Assembly: GCA_964019695.1 (NCBI GenBank)
Contig: OZ026518.1
Coordinates: forward strand, 69,823,254 to 69,887,253
Length of the DNA: 64,000 nucleotides
Reading direction: 5' to 3'
From: Loripinus fragilis
Lineage: Eukaryota; Mollusca; Bivalvia; Lucinida; Lucinidae
Part shown: in pieces, positions 23,472-34,666 of the stretch
Numbering within the stretch: the stretch's first letter is position 1
Layout of the letters: each line of letters opens with the position of its first letter
Notes under the pieces: model-generated
Told to the model about the DNA's origin: nothing
The model's input: only the letters and a program-made list of their open reading frames with translations
The model's database searches: none
Program-made: the position numbers and the translations under genes

Positions 23472-23763
23472 GTAATCTCGTAATAACGAGATAGTTATCT
23501 CGTTATTACGAGTTAGTTATCTCGTTATAACGAGTTAGTTATATCGTTAATACGAGTTAGTTATCTCGTTATTACGAGATAATTATCTCGTTATTACGAG
23601 TTAGTTATCTCGATATTACGAGATAATCATCTCGTTATTACGAGTTAGTTATCTCGTTATTACGAAATGTATATTTTTCTCGTTATTACGACTTAACTTT
23701 CTCGTTATAACGAGTTAATTATCTCGTTATTACGAGATAGTTTTCTCGTAATAACGAGATAAA
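23472..23763. repeat. Palindrome array, right arm
   Basis: About fifteen CTCGTTATTACGAG-type words with GTTAGTTAT / ATAATTAT linkers, the mirror of the left-arm arrays. Confidence 0.85.
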
Positions 23764-23805
23764 AAATAGTTTCTTTTTTTAAAGTGGACCTTCTAGGCTT
23801 TCGTA

Positions 23806-23978
23806 TTGATCACACCAGTTTACTGAACAAACTTTTTTTCTATACAATTCAATACCTTTAGTTATTGGATGGTTTAAATCCTTCTTAAATTCTCGCCAGC
23901 AATCTATCCGATTTCATAACTGTTCTTTATGGAGTACTTGAGGGCTCCACATTAGGTCCAACTCTATTTCTAATTTAT
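23806..23978 (+). pseudogene. LINE RT relic, continuation after the foldback element
   Basis: It resumes exactly where 16,347 breaks off: GATCACACCAGTTTACTGAA encodes DHTSLLN, followed with frame changes by RT sequence ending LEGSTLGPTLFLIY (the usual RT motif is PQGS-x-LGP). It is then cut by a hairpin at 23,979-24,004 (TGTTTAGGTGC inverted). Confidence 0.8.
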
Positions 23979-24004
23979 TGTTTAGGTGCATGAGCACCTA
24001 AACA

Positions 24005-26075
24005 CAATATATAAGGCGAGAATTAGAGCTGTACCATGGAGGAGCATGTGACCAAATGTAACCAATCATGGGACCTCTGTCTAAGATTAAACTGATGTCA
24101 TTTGTAAATATAGATTTGTCATTTTCTGGTTTCCTAGTCTATCTTGAAATTCTGATTGCATCATGTTCTTCAAAGATTGACCTAGGCCGACCTGGTATGA
24201 CATTTAGCCACTATTCTGCTGAAGAGAATAATAAGACAGTTGGTCAGTCAGAAATCCAAAGTAAAAAGGGAGGATAACATGAAATTATACAGGTTACACG
24301 ATGCATGAATTTCGAAGAGGCAAATAGTCAAGTAGATTCTTTATGTGGTGCCTTACCCAGAGATGATTTGCGAATGCATAAATGCATTAAGTCTGACATC
24401 TCTAAGGTCATGTACCAGATGAAATGTATGGACCCTTTGCATGCTAGTCCTACTGTTAACCTTGCAGACCCTAATCGGACTAGCAAAATGTTGGTTGTCA
24501 TCCAAATCCAAACTGTTTGACATACTTATGGTATTGGATGGTACTTTAAGTCTAGACTGGCATCAGTCCTGAAAACAAATTGATACATCAGAAAAAATAA
24601 GAGTATCTTTTATTTTTAGTTGAAGGTATTAGACTGGTCCCAGTCAAGACAGAAAAATCCCAATTTTCCATTCAAGCACTCTTACTAAATGATTGCAACC
24701 TTTTGAGTGTGCTAACAGATACAATTATAATGACTAATTTGTTCAGTGGAATGGAACAGTTTGTATAATTTTGGTAACAGGCATTTTGAGGATCCTAATA
24801 TATTTCTCTGAAGTTATTTTAAAACAAAAGATTATCCTCTTTTAGCTAACCTAGGTTAGGACTTCCTTTATGTGTCTGCATCAATATATACTGACTGACA
24901 AAAGAAACGCTATAGGTAAAATTCAAAGCCATGTCACATCAATGTTTATACATTAGGTAATAAATGTAAATTTGGATTATTTTTTACTTTTAAATGCATG
25001 TTTTGTTGTACCTCAAAATGTACCGCAGAGGATTAGATAAGCCGCTTTTTGGGGGTATTTAAGCAATTAAATTTGTGAAAAATGCAATTGTTTTCAAATG
25101 AAGGGGTAACAAAAAGGAATTAAATTTTGGAAAAAGCAATGGTTTTATAAATGAAGGGGTAGCGAAAAGCAATTAAATTTTGGAAAAGCAAAAGAAAAAA
25201 CAAACTGATCTAAATACGAATATATCCCATGTTAGCACACTTAGTGTGGTAGCCAGTTCAAGCCTTTCTTTTGTTGTGATGTTACTAAGTCTCCTTTGAA
25301 GTTTAATACATTAAGCAAGTCATTTGTCAGTTACTGGCTTAAGTATTTGCACAAAGTACTTAAAGTTACTCAATCTGTATGTTTCTTCCATTACGAAAAC
25401 TAAGATTATTATTTAAATTATCAACTAAGATTATAAGGTAGTTTAATTATAACTTATAAATAAGCAATTTCAAAAATCTATGTGGGGTAAAAATATTTTA
25501 AGCAATTGTTTTTGGAAAAAACCAATTCATTAAAAACGTGTGGGGTAAATACCCAATTGAACTGAAAGCTTATCTGGACCTCTGTACCGTCCGAGAAAAT
25601 TCAATGGGTAAAATCAAAACATGGAAAATTGATGTGTGGTTTATTGAAAACAAAAACATCATTTTTTTTAGGGAGCACACAAAATTTTGGTACTTTATTG
25701 TTTGGTAAACTCTATAAAACCTACCCAGTGGCTTAAAGGTCTAGATTTTGGTCAGACATTTTTTACATGTAGTAGCGAAGGTTCATTCACAAGAGCTCAT
25801 GCTCGATAATACAATCTGTACGAATAATCTTTTCAAACACCTATTCTGCCTCGGACCCAGTATAATTGGGTCCGAGATTCTGCTGACTCTAAGATTTGTT
25901 AAACAAGATCTATTACATGTATTATAATAATAATAAAAGTAAAGAAATGCTGTCATAAAAACAACCTATTTGCCAAACCTAAACTATTGGCGGCTTTTTA
26001 AAAGCAGCCAACTTGTATTAATTATCTTCCACTTATTTAAAATAAATATTCATCTGATTTATATGCGGATGATAA
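24005..26075. other. Intergenic DNA, no gene recognised
   Basis: It contains a 53-bp tandem repeat (25,061-25,195) and a short hairpin near 25,852-25,878 (CTCGGACCCA / TGGGTCCGAG). Open frames at 24,068-24,277 and 24,305-24,520 have no known motif. Confidence 0.5.
25061..25195 (+). repeat. 53-bp tandem repeat, ~2.4 copies
   Basis: ATTAAATTT starts at 25,066, 25,119 and 25,172, each followed by a GAAAAA(T/G)GCAAT-type and, in the first two, an AAATGAAGGGGTA segment. Confidence 0.8.
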
Positions 26076-26077
26076 TA

Positions 26078-26078
<1 letters not shown>

Positions 26079-26157
<79 letters not shown>
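26079..26157 (+). repeat. (CA)n microsatellite
   Basis: An uninterrupted CA run of about 39 repeats. It produces the artefactual poly-HT frame in this region. Confidence 0.98.
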
Positions 26158-26160
<3 letters not shown>

Positions 26161-26175
26161 CAACAATGATATCAT

Positions 26176-26733
26176 TTAAGGACATATGCTACTAAATACT
26201 TCCCACATTGAAATATTTTAAATACTTTGCATACAGTTTGTTTTATGCATGGGCTATCCATTTATGAAATAAAAAGGATATGTCACCGTGCTTATTTTTT
26301 CAGAATCTCATATTGAAGTTTACAGCATTTGACCAATTTTCTAGAAATATAAAATAATAATACTAGTCCTAATTATCGAGCTAAAACGGTTGTAATCTTC
26401 ACCCAGCGTCTTTCTTTTAACTTAAATTACTGCCCATGACCTCAAACTTTTAAGAAAATGTGCATGTTTACTTGTTACCCCATGGTGTGACAAGATACTG
26501 CATGATATATTTTGGCAATTCGTCGAAAAATGGAATTTGTTTTTAGAATAAATCATGTATTAAAAAATCTGACATTGAAAATCTTGAAAATTTATTTTTA
26601 ATTTATGGACTATTATAATACCTTTCAGAAAAAAGAATAAAAATCTGGGGTCACCGAACTAATTCTCTTTCTAGAGGGCCAAATTTAACCCCACCCCCAT
26701 AGGTTTCATGCGTAATTCAATACAAAAAGTTCG
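26176..26733 (+). repeat. Dispersed repeat, ~500 bp (copy 2)
   Basis: Diverged copy of 2,976-3,485. It starts TTAAGGACATATGCTACTAA shortly after the CA run and ends near GAGGGCCAAATTTAACCCC. Confidence 0.75.
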
Positions 26734-26837
26734 GGGATGACCATTTCGGTCGTTTTGATGATGCCATTTTACTAGTATATGAAGTAATTTAGCATTAAAA
26801 TGTTAAAAAAGAAAGAAAAAACACACTGAAAATATGT

Positions 26838-26907
26838 GCGCATCTGGGAATCGATCCTGGTTCTCTGGCTTTGTAGCCAGGCGCGCTAACCACTAGGCCA
26901 CGAGGTC
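26838..26907 (-). repeat. tRNA-derived SINE head
   Basis: The minus strand has box A (GTGGCCTAGTGGTTAGCGC) and box B (GGATCGATTCC) with tRNA spacing. The acceptor and T stems do not pair, so this is a SINE promoter region and not a tRNA gene. Confidence 0.7.
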
Positions 26908-27229
26908 AGGTCGTGCGCCGCTCTAAATATCCATACAAATAGTATAGACTCGGCCACTATCGTATTCGTAACCAGGGTTATTGTGTACGTCGTTTGATTT
27001 CGACTGAGCTACATTTATCTGTCTTTAGTGCTGAGACGATCAGTTCTGAAAAGATGTCAATAGATATTTCGAACACACTTTAATTAGTTATTTTGTGAAG
27101 AAAATGTCGGAACACCGATATGACATAAGAATATCGGAAGCTGTATTGATCCGAATCCGTTTAGGGTCGAAAGACAGGACCCAGACAACTTTTCCCGTTT
27201 GCAGACGCGGAAAAGGTGCGCATTGGAAA

Positions 27230-27990
27230 TAGCCGCATATGTCTTTAACACGATCTACAAACTGAATTTGGTAATGCTCAAAAATAGAGCAAGCAAAACA
27301 AAATGAAAATCCATACGAAGAAAACTGCTAGCATGCTGATTGGGTCAAGAAAACCCCCCAAAAGAATCTCGTCCACTTTGCATACAAGAGGGTGCTGAAA
27401 ACATAGAAAACGTGCACAAACAGAATCTTTTCGGATTCCATATTTATCAAATTCTTACTTGGGTCTTCTCATATAGACTATTTATGTTCTCGCATCGCAT
27501 CCAAAATATCACTTTTACGATAACTGGCTAAATATGTACCTACAAATGTTCAAAAACTTTTCTACCAGTGTTTTATTCTCCCATATATAGATTATGACTC
27601 TGTAATATGGAGTGCAACCTCAGTGGCAAACATTCAGCGTAAAAATATTACAAAAAAACAGTTGCTCAAATCATTTTGCATGCAACCTAAGATACTCCAT
27701 CTGTTGACTTAGGTTTACTCTTAGTCTAATTTACGATAAAGCGATTTTGACATATAAGCTATGACCTACGATCATCAGCTAACGGGTTTATTATATGTTC
27801 TAAAGACTACGAGCGTTCCTTTTCCTGTTCTGCACCAAGGCTTTGGAATGCTCTTCCTCAAATGGTCAAAACCAAAGGTTCTAATTCAACTTCAAACAGT
27901 CTCTTTTAGACGTATTTTTATCATTGGTATCTTTTTATTAATATTTGCATAATTTTGAAATGCACTCACGCGCTTATGGCGTTGATATTT
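27230..27990 (+). pseudogene. LINE ORF2 C-terminal relic
   Basis: Fragments legible in shifting frames on the plus strand are KTASMLIGSRK, FYQCFILPYIDYDSVIWS and a C-terminal PRLWNALP-like segment near 27,835-27,860. These are typical of the region after the RT core in CR1/jockey-type LINEs. It could be the 3' end of the copy broken at 23,978, with later material between, but that is inference. Confidence 0.7.
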
Positions 27991-28328
27991 CGGCTGCTAG
28001 TTTGCATAGACATTAATTGCATCTGTAACTTTAAATGACTTAATCTCTTGCATCTAGAAGCTGTCATGCCCTTTTATTTTCTGTGGTCCAAATATTTTGA
28101 TAATTTTACTATGACAGTACTATGTTAATCATAGAAAGTGCCATATTAAAAATGTATACATTATATGTATGTCTACACATTACAAGTTAGGCTAACTCTT
28201 TTTCAATGAACTTTAATATTTAAGTTTGTCAGCATGACACTGCACATTTTAACACATGACATTATATATGATGTTTTACTTGCAGTTTGCTTATGTTTCG
28301 AGGACCACAATAGCTCTTTGTGTAAGTA

Positions 28329-28559
28329 CTGTCCTGCCAGCCAAGAGTGACAATGACGTCATGTTTTGTTTAGAAAGTTATCAGGGACTTAGTATCGATA
28401 GATCACTTGTGTATTAATCCTATATTCAGGATAGGATTAATACACAAGTGATCTATCGATTTGCGTTAGCTCAAGACTTAGTGGTGTGTACTAGTTATTT
28501 TTTTAATTAACAACTGTAAACAAACATGACGTCGCTGTCACTCATTGCTGACGGGACAG
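28329..28559. mobile_element. TA-flanked MITE with nested perfect hairpin
   Basis: It begins CTGTCCTGCCAGC and ends GCTGACGGGACAG. The terminal ~45 bp are inverted and include the word ATGACGTCATG on the left. It is bordered by TA on both sides, as for Tc1/mariner-type insertions. In its centre a 30-bp perfect inverted repeat (28,394-28,423 and 28,431-28,460, starting ATCGATAGATCACTTG) surrounds a 7-nt loop. Confidence 0.85.
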
Positions 28560-28561
28560 TA

Positions 28562-31315
28562 ATTGATTTATCCTCGTTAAAAATTATATAGATAAAAAAA
28601 TAATAATTATTCAGCAGGTGTCAGGCAAAAGGTACAAGCCTGCAAGTGCTTCGATCGCAGACACATTCTGATCAGATTGTTTGAGTGACACCCTTGGAAA
28701 GTCAAGATCCAACCTTTTTTCCAGGCGGCAAACTAAGGCTCTGATAAGACTGTGCGATAGCACTGACTAATTTGAATATTCTCTGAGCCTACATACCAAT
28801 TTGTACCTTATGCTAGATACCGGCTCATTTGAAGAATGGGTATTATCATATGGGTCTCGTCGCGAAAACCTGTCTTTGTGGTTTCCGAAAAAGCTAGTTT
28901 CAAATCAGTCTTTTCAGCTACAGGGACTAGCTAGAAAATTGAAATTTCACATGTACCAAGTTTACATATGGTTTAAAAAGTGACTGCACAAATGCGCAGG
29001 CTGGTCTGCACCTGTGTTGGTCGCAAAAACCGATGACAGGTGTTTTTTTTACGTCGAGGCCCAATTATTATAGAGATATTTGACTTCGTGTCTCCATGTA
29101 GTTTAGATACTGTTCTAGAGGGCGAGTTACAAAGGATCCGCGCAGTCTGATCTGCACCTTTGTTGTTCAAGTTTAACAAAGTCAGATATTCTTGTGAAGA
29201 GGCACATTAACGTATTGCGTAAAACGGATATAGTGAAAAGATACTACTTACTTTATATACTAAAACCATTTTCTAATCGGTCACTTTTCAAACTCATTAT
29301 TTCTGACCAAACGATAATCATTAAACTGAAATGATTTTTGCCTATATATACTCAAACAAAAAAGATACGTCCGATTTTCATGGTACTGTATCTCTTGATC
29401 CAATTAAGATGTCTCAGCAAAATATATACCAAAATGTTTATCAAACGTCCGACACACAAAAGTTGGTAATTATTTGATTTTATCTTCTTATCTGCAAGAG
29501 TTATTGAACCTTAAGTGAAAACAGCTCATTCCACTTTCATCAGCAAGTTGATCATCAAAACGTGACACATTTTACGTTAAATGGCAACCAGGAACGTCCA
29601 TCGATGAAAAAACATATAAAAATTCCAAATGTGCTTATTAAACGAGCGGCATTTCACTTCAAAATCGTTAATTTACGAAAGTAACTGAAATTACCTCCCT
29701 TTGCATTAAACAAATAACAATTTAAGAACCTCCGATTCTCCTTAAATTCACATTATTTTGACGCCGTTTTTGCTTTAATTTGTTGTGCTTGTGTATGACA
29801 AACATTACACAAAGATAAAAATAAAAAACATGGCTGATGTCGGCCATCACACGTTCACTAAATCTGTGTTGTATACCCCACCCTTTACTGAAAAAAACGC
29901 ACGTGAATTTCATGTATCAATTGTTTTAATGCTGATTAGTGTTAATCAATGTTAAAATGCTTGTGATGACGAAAAAGAAAATCAAATTTGACCGACTCTG
30001 TTGAATATCAAAATGCTGGACCAAAAATGAATGTTCTGAGTGTCTTCACCTACGCTCTTGGCCAATGTTTTGTGACGTCAGAGTATGTTGCAGATTAATG
30101 GTTGTGGTCGTAAAAGCAATGCATACAGCTAACCTTGATAACATCTTACTAGAGAGTTTGCTCAGTGAAGTTTTAATGTGCTTGAACTGTTCGGAATTAT
30201 GGACACACAAGCTATTGATGTTGTGACTTTTGATTTTGAGGGTACTCGTGTTCTCTGAGTTGTCAGCGACTCTACTGGTTATCAAATGAATTTCGTTTAG
30301 GTGCATAACGTTTCTAAATGATATCAGTGTGTAATGTAAAAAGTTGAATGAAATGCGTTCATACATTAAGAACTGGCAGACATAAACGTCAAGCGGACAT
30401 AACTTTATTGTTTCAGTATATGTGCATTTTAATGGGCAAACGTTAAGCAGTGTTTTGAACAGTTTTCTTTTACTTCAAAGTTTTTGGGATTAAATATGAA
30501 AAAAATATCGAATTTTTAAAGAAAAAAATGGTTCTTAAGAGTATTTTTTTCTTTATAAAATTGACGTTTAGGGGATTACAAACTGGTCTGTCCGACTTGA
30601 AAAACATCAAACAGTTGAAATTTTGCTTATGTTACATTTTTTACGCATTTTAAAAAATGTTACATTTTTCAAAATTTGTCGAGATTTTTGAAATTCACCA
30701 GAAGCTCGTGGTAAAATTGATAAAAGCACTTTATTTTATTTTAACACTGTAGGCGATTAAAGTTTTACGACTACTGTACACTTCAGGTTTCAATGTGAGA
30801 GTTTAAAAATCGATTTGGTAGCATTATGCTTTTTTTTCAATTCTCAAAGAAGAACAGTGACGTCCGGTGATAATGAATAATCGCTGAAAATTTCAATGCC
30901 ATGTCGCTGATAATAAAGCTTACAAAGCAGTGCAAATTCTATATGTAGATAACAAGCTTAAAGCTGAATTTCAATGATTAACCTGCTAAAAGTGTTTGTG
31001 TTATTGAGCAGCAAAACGACGAGTCCGATGGAAACAAAACTTTTGAGGTTTATTCTTCTTATATCACGGTAGCCAGTACCATCTTCAAACAAACAAAAAC
31101 GTTAATTGATAAGGGTTCTGTGTTATGGTTTATATCGTAGAAAAAGCGTGACTTTTTAAATAAGGGTACCTTTCTCTTACTTCGTCCGTGCAAGGGTACA
31201 CATCTTTTTTAAATGAAAGAACTTGCAGAGTCTCGGCAAAGTATTGCTTCATCTAAAAAAGCATGACTTTTGTGTACCCTATGTTTCACTTATTGAACTA
31301 GCGTAAAAATGTAAG
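28562..31315. other. Intergenic DNA, MITE fragments only
   Basis: Around 28,985-29,050 and 29,138-29,170 are CGCAGGCTGGTCTGCACCTG and CGCAGTCTGATCTGCACC words shared with the MITE remnants near 7,560. The 106-codon minus-strand frame at 30,046-30,366 shows no known domain. Nothing else was recognised. Confidence 0.45.
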
Positions 31316-31327
31316 GTGACCGATTAG

Positions 31328-31640
31328 TTTGTTTGTTTATTTTGTTGCTTTACGTCCCAAGTTAACAGCTATGGTCATGGCGGGACGGTCAGTTCACTTA
31401 ACCACACTTTTTCCTGGGCAAGCTTGAACAAGCAGTTAACCAGTACTTCGTGCACATACTTTCGCTTGTAACTGAAAACAACCCTTCTTGAATGATTCAG
31501 CGGAAGGGAGGAGAATGACTGTAGAAATTATTTCATGATCAATCTCCACGAAAGTATGGGACCAGACCGGGATCGAACTCGCGACCCCTGGATCTGCAGT
31601 CAGACTCGCATCTGTTGCCAGACACGTTACCGACTGCGAT
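31328..31640 (-). mobile_element. Complete tRNA-derived SINE, 313 bp, with 12-bp TSD
   Basis: On the minus strand it starts ATCGCAGTCGGTAACGTG (box-A region), has box B GAGTTCGATCCC (complement of 31,569-31,580) and ends in an AACAAAATAAACAAACAAA tail at 31,328. GTGACCGATTAG flanks it at 31,316-31,327 and 31,641-31,652, a perfect 12-bp target duplication, so the copy looks complete and fairly recent. Confidence 0.9.
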
Positions 31641-31652
31641 GTGACCGATTAG

Positions 31653-31999
31653 AACTTGGTTTTAGCATACCTTCAGCATTGGCTGTCTTACAAAATATTG
31701 ATTAAATATCCATTCGCCTTTTGGTGTCCTTACATTTGTCTGAAGTTTATCAAATTATCTTCCAAGAAAAGTATTTATTAGGTTAGTGTTGTCATAACTA
31801 AGTGATTTGGGATCTGAACGGTAAGATATGAGACATACTGTGATAGAAATAAATAGATAAAGAAAAAAAAAACCTTTGACTCTTTGTATGCTGAACAAGT
31901 TTTGCATGCTCCTGTGTCGTCTGTATTTGATTCTTAGATTATTGCGTAGACAAGGTGCTCCGCCTAAAACAAATTGGTAGTTATAGAATAAAAAAAAAT
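31653..31999. other. No feature recognised
   Basis: AT-rich DNA. The 85-codon minus-strand frame at 31,755-32,012 has no recognised motif. Confidence 0.45.
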
Positions 32000-32237
32000 T
32001 GAGCCATGACACGTGATTTCCAACAATGTGGTATGTGCCACCAGCAAAGGCTCAGACCAGCCTGCGCATACGCACAATCTGATCAGAGCCTTTGCTAGTC
32101 GCTTGAATATTCTATGAGGGTTAAGCTACTGACTGAACGTCATTTGGAGTCTCTAAGCTACAAAGGAGGCTGCACTGGCTCACTTTGTCTACACTTGTCA
32201 AAATACCACATTGTTGGAAATCACATGCCACGGCTCA
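32000..32237. mobile_element. TIR MITE, ~240 bp (family 1, copy 2)
   Basis: It starts TGAGCCATGACACGTGATTT and ends GGAAATCACATGCC plus ACGGCTCA. The ends are inverted over ~35 bp and the interior aligns with 2,248-2,485. Confidence 0.85.
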
Positions 32238-32389
32238 TATATATTTTATGGATATTTTTGCTAAAACACTCAAAACGTGTATTCTTCTGCATGTGAAACT
32301 CCTAACGGTGGAAGTTATGTGAACAGTATTGTGGCTTGGCGTCTGAAGGCGCTAAGCTCCAAAGTGTTCCCTTTGCAGACATAAGAAGT

Positions 32390-32697
32390 AAGTGAGTATG
32401 ATCAGGAAATACCACAATCACAAACTGCAGACAAACCCGTGACATCGTGAGGAAGAACCACACAACAATTATGAGACACCAGGAAGACAAACAAATCAAA
32501 ACAGCCAGCTCTCTCTTCCCCATCGAGATGATTGCAAAACTATTATGGAACAAAGTACGCACAACAAAACATAAAACAATTACAAAATCCCACAATGGTA
32601 GTAATCCCACAATGGGAGTAACAATCAACAACGAATCAACAACAACAGATTCACCGCCTCAGAACGAACAGCCAAAACCACTGGGGGCTTAAATGCA
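32390..32697 (-). mobile_element. 5'-truncated Penelope-like 3' tail
   Basis: Minus-strand copy of the tail at 1,588-1,896: GCATTTAAGCCCCCAGTGG at one end, GAAATACCACAATC-type sequence at the other. It includes a small internal duplication of CCCACAATGG(T/G)AGTAA near 32,590-32,622. Confidence 0.75.
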
Positions 32698-32849
32698 TGA
32701 ATTTCCCACTGTTATAATCTGGGCTAGTCCATTTCCGTTTTAAGGGTTGTTGGGTGGTAGTTTTCATTTTTAGTAAAATTTTACAAGTGGAGACCAAATC
32801 ATGGTCTGCACTGTTTGCCTATGTCCCACAAAAAGGGCGCTTTTATGGT

Positions 32850-34662
32850 ATGTCAGATACATCCCACTTGAAACATTTAACTCTACCTCAAGATATCTAG
32901 ATGACTTGCTTCAATATTGATAATCCTTACTTTGACAAAATGGTAAGTCAGATATATCCCACTCGATGCATTTAACTCTACCTCAAGCTATCTAGATGAC
33001 TTGCTTAATATTGATATACTTATTTTGAACAAACGGTAAGTCAGGTATATCCCACTGAACTTCGGTTGAATAAGGCTAATTCCTCAGATACCCAATCTCC
33101 ATTTTTGACCCAGACTTGTCCATTACAAATGGCATAGCTTCAACTAAAATGTATGATAAACGGGATGATTTTAATTTTGAAATAGTTAATTTTCCATTTC
33201 TTGATGGAGATCGTCCTATGGTGTATACATTTCGCAACTTATTCGTTTTGCAAGAGTATGTTCTAATGTTGGTGACTTCAACAACAGAAACACATTTTTG
33301 ACTTTTAAATTACTAAAACAAGGTTATCGATACAATAAACTTCGTAAAGCCTTTTCTAAATTTTATTACAGACACTCAGAGTTGATTGTTAAATACAATA
33401 TTTGCTTATAGAGTCTTCTGCAACAAGGCTTATCAGAACCTGTATTTGATGGCGATGTAAATTATAAATTTTAAAGAATTGTTACAAAGCCTAATTTTAG
33501 TGATCAATAAAAACTATTGTTATATGACTGGTGAGAATCCTGTCTCCTGATTGGCCAAATTTGTCTTCATAAATCTCTATGTCTACCTCAAATCTGGTCT
33601 AAACTGGCTCAGAAGGTGATTTAGGATGAAATCCAGCTCAAACTAGTTTCCAGAAGTTAATATTTTTGACACTTCTGCAATATCACCCTCTAGAGAGCTA
33701 AAAATAGCATGATGAGTGTAAAACTAGCATGTGCTGCATGAAATTGACATGATTTGCTGTTTCACATCTCAACAGGTAAACTAAAGACTTTCATGAATTT
33801 TAACAACTGTTTTGTTATGTGTTGTTTGTTCATTTATCTTTGTTTGAATAAACAAAATGTAAAAAAAGTTTTATGATTAAATTTTACATTCCACATTTAG
33901 AGAATTAATATACATTTCAAATTGCAAAATACTACATTAAAATATTTTAATAACAGTTGATAAAACTTGTTAGAAAGTCTTTAGGTTGAAGGTTGACTTC
34001 AGCAACAAAAGTAAAAGAAGAACATTTTCATTCTAAGTTGAAAAGTCATATAACAAAACAGTTATTGACTTCAATTTCGGTAGACATGAGGATTTATCTA
34101 CCCTTAAAAGTGATATTCACCTCGGCCTAGCGGCCTCGGTGAATTATCACTTTTTCGGGTAGATAAATCCTTATGCCTACCGAAATTGAAGTCAATAATT
34201 GTATACTATTAAACGTTATAAAAGAATGGGATACAGCATGGATATCATGCGACAGTCTGCATGCTTGGTCGTAAACTCAATCACTGTTAATAGCTATGGT
34301 TTCCTCTTTAATTGCACGACGGTGGGTCAGACCTCAGACTCAATGACGGCCCTGACGTACAGCTTGAATCCGTTGGTTGGTGCCTGATTATTGGCCCACC
34401 CTAGCTTAACTTGAGGTTTCCTTTAGCTATGAATATCGTGTGTCATGCGCCCTTTTCTTTGTTTCATCATAGTGTATTAATTTGATTTGAGTGTTTCTCG
34501 GTGATGATGCACTGTATTAGTTAGAAGGCCTCCACGCGAGCTAAACAAGTTTGTGTTTTATCAACAACAGAATCTAGGGCCAAGATTTGGTACCAGTAAA
34601 ATGCATTTAAGCCTCCCGGTGACTTAGACTGCTGTCTGTTCTAATCTGTAGGGTGTAAATCC
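32850..34662 (+). pseudogene. Penelope-like RT copy, broken and interrupted
   Basis: The plus strand holds the same RT as 18,846-20,214. The YLDD box is present twice in a ~94-bp tandem duplication (repeat starts at 32,853, 32,948 and 33,041). SITNGIASTKMYDKRDDFNF follows at ~33,116, LLKQGYRYNKLRKAFSKFYY at ~33,310 and a PNFSDQ segment at ~33,490. Sequence then breaks at 33,516 and resumes at ~34,205 with YKRMGYSMDIMRQSACLVV and TTVGQTSDSMTALT, then a stop at ~34,387. The 3' untranslated region runs to ~34,662, where the tail is cut off and the 640-bp segment begins. Stops in several places show the copy is inactive. Confidence 0.75.
33517..34200. mobile_element. Insertion with palindromic MITE inside RT relic
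   Basis: This ~680-bp block splits the RT between FSDQ and YKRMG. TTGTTATATGAC at 33,517-33,528 is inverted at 34,045-34,056. A ~137-bp near-perfect palindrome follows at 34,062-34,198 (TTATTGACTTCAATTTCGGT inverted). These may be two insertions side by side. Confidence 0.7.
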
Positions 34663-34666
34663 GGCC

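Larger units (their letters stand above)
16348..23805. mobile_element. 7.46-kb foldback-like element inserted in LINE RT
   Basis: The ends are inverted repeats: TACGAAAGCCTAGAAGGTCC at 16,348-16,367, with its complement ending at 23,805. Behind each end lie arrays of CTCGTTATAACGAG-type palindromes and copies of a ~120-bp module (GGCACCAGGGATCCTGGAAG, then AGTCGCAGACCAGTGCA, then GTCCATAGAGGTCGAAAC). This gives arms of about 1.1 kb (left) and 0.9 kb (right). The element is flanked by TTGATC on both sides. The interior holds a 45-bp minisatellite, a Penelope-like RT copy and smaller hairpins. No transposase is visible, so it is presumably non-autonomous. A 6-bp duplication is known for IS3EU and Polinton elements, but the family is not established here. 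Confidence 0.8.

Noticed and set aside
25970..26179. 69-codon frame with an HTHTHT tail
   Set aside because: It is a translation of the CA microsatellite.
26838..26907. Functional tRNA gene
   Set aside because: Boxes A and B are good, but the acceptor and T stems do not pair and the anticodon loop is abnormal. It is better read as a SINE head.
30046..30366. 106-codon minus-strand frame
   Set aside because: No known motif and no supporting context; its length is compatible with chance in AT-rich DNA.
31005..31045. Hammerhead ribozyme (GACGAGTCCGATGGAAAC)
   Set aside because: The core CTGANGA is incomplete and I could not fold a consistent three-stem structure.
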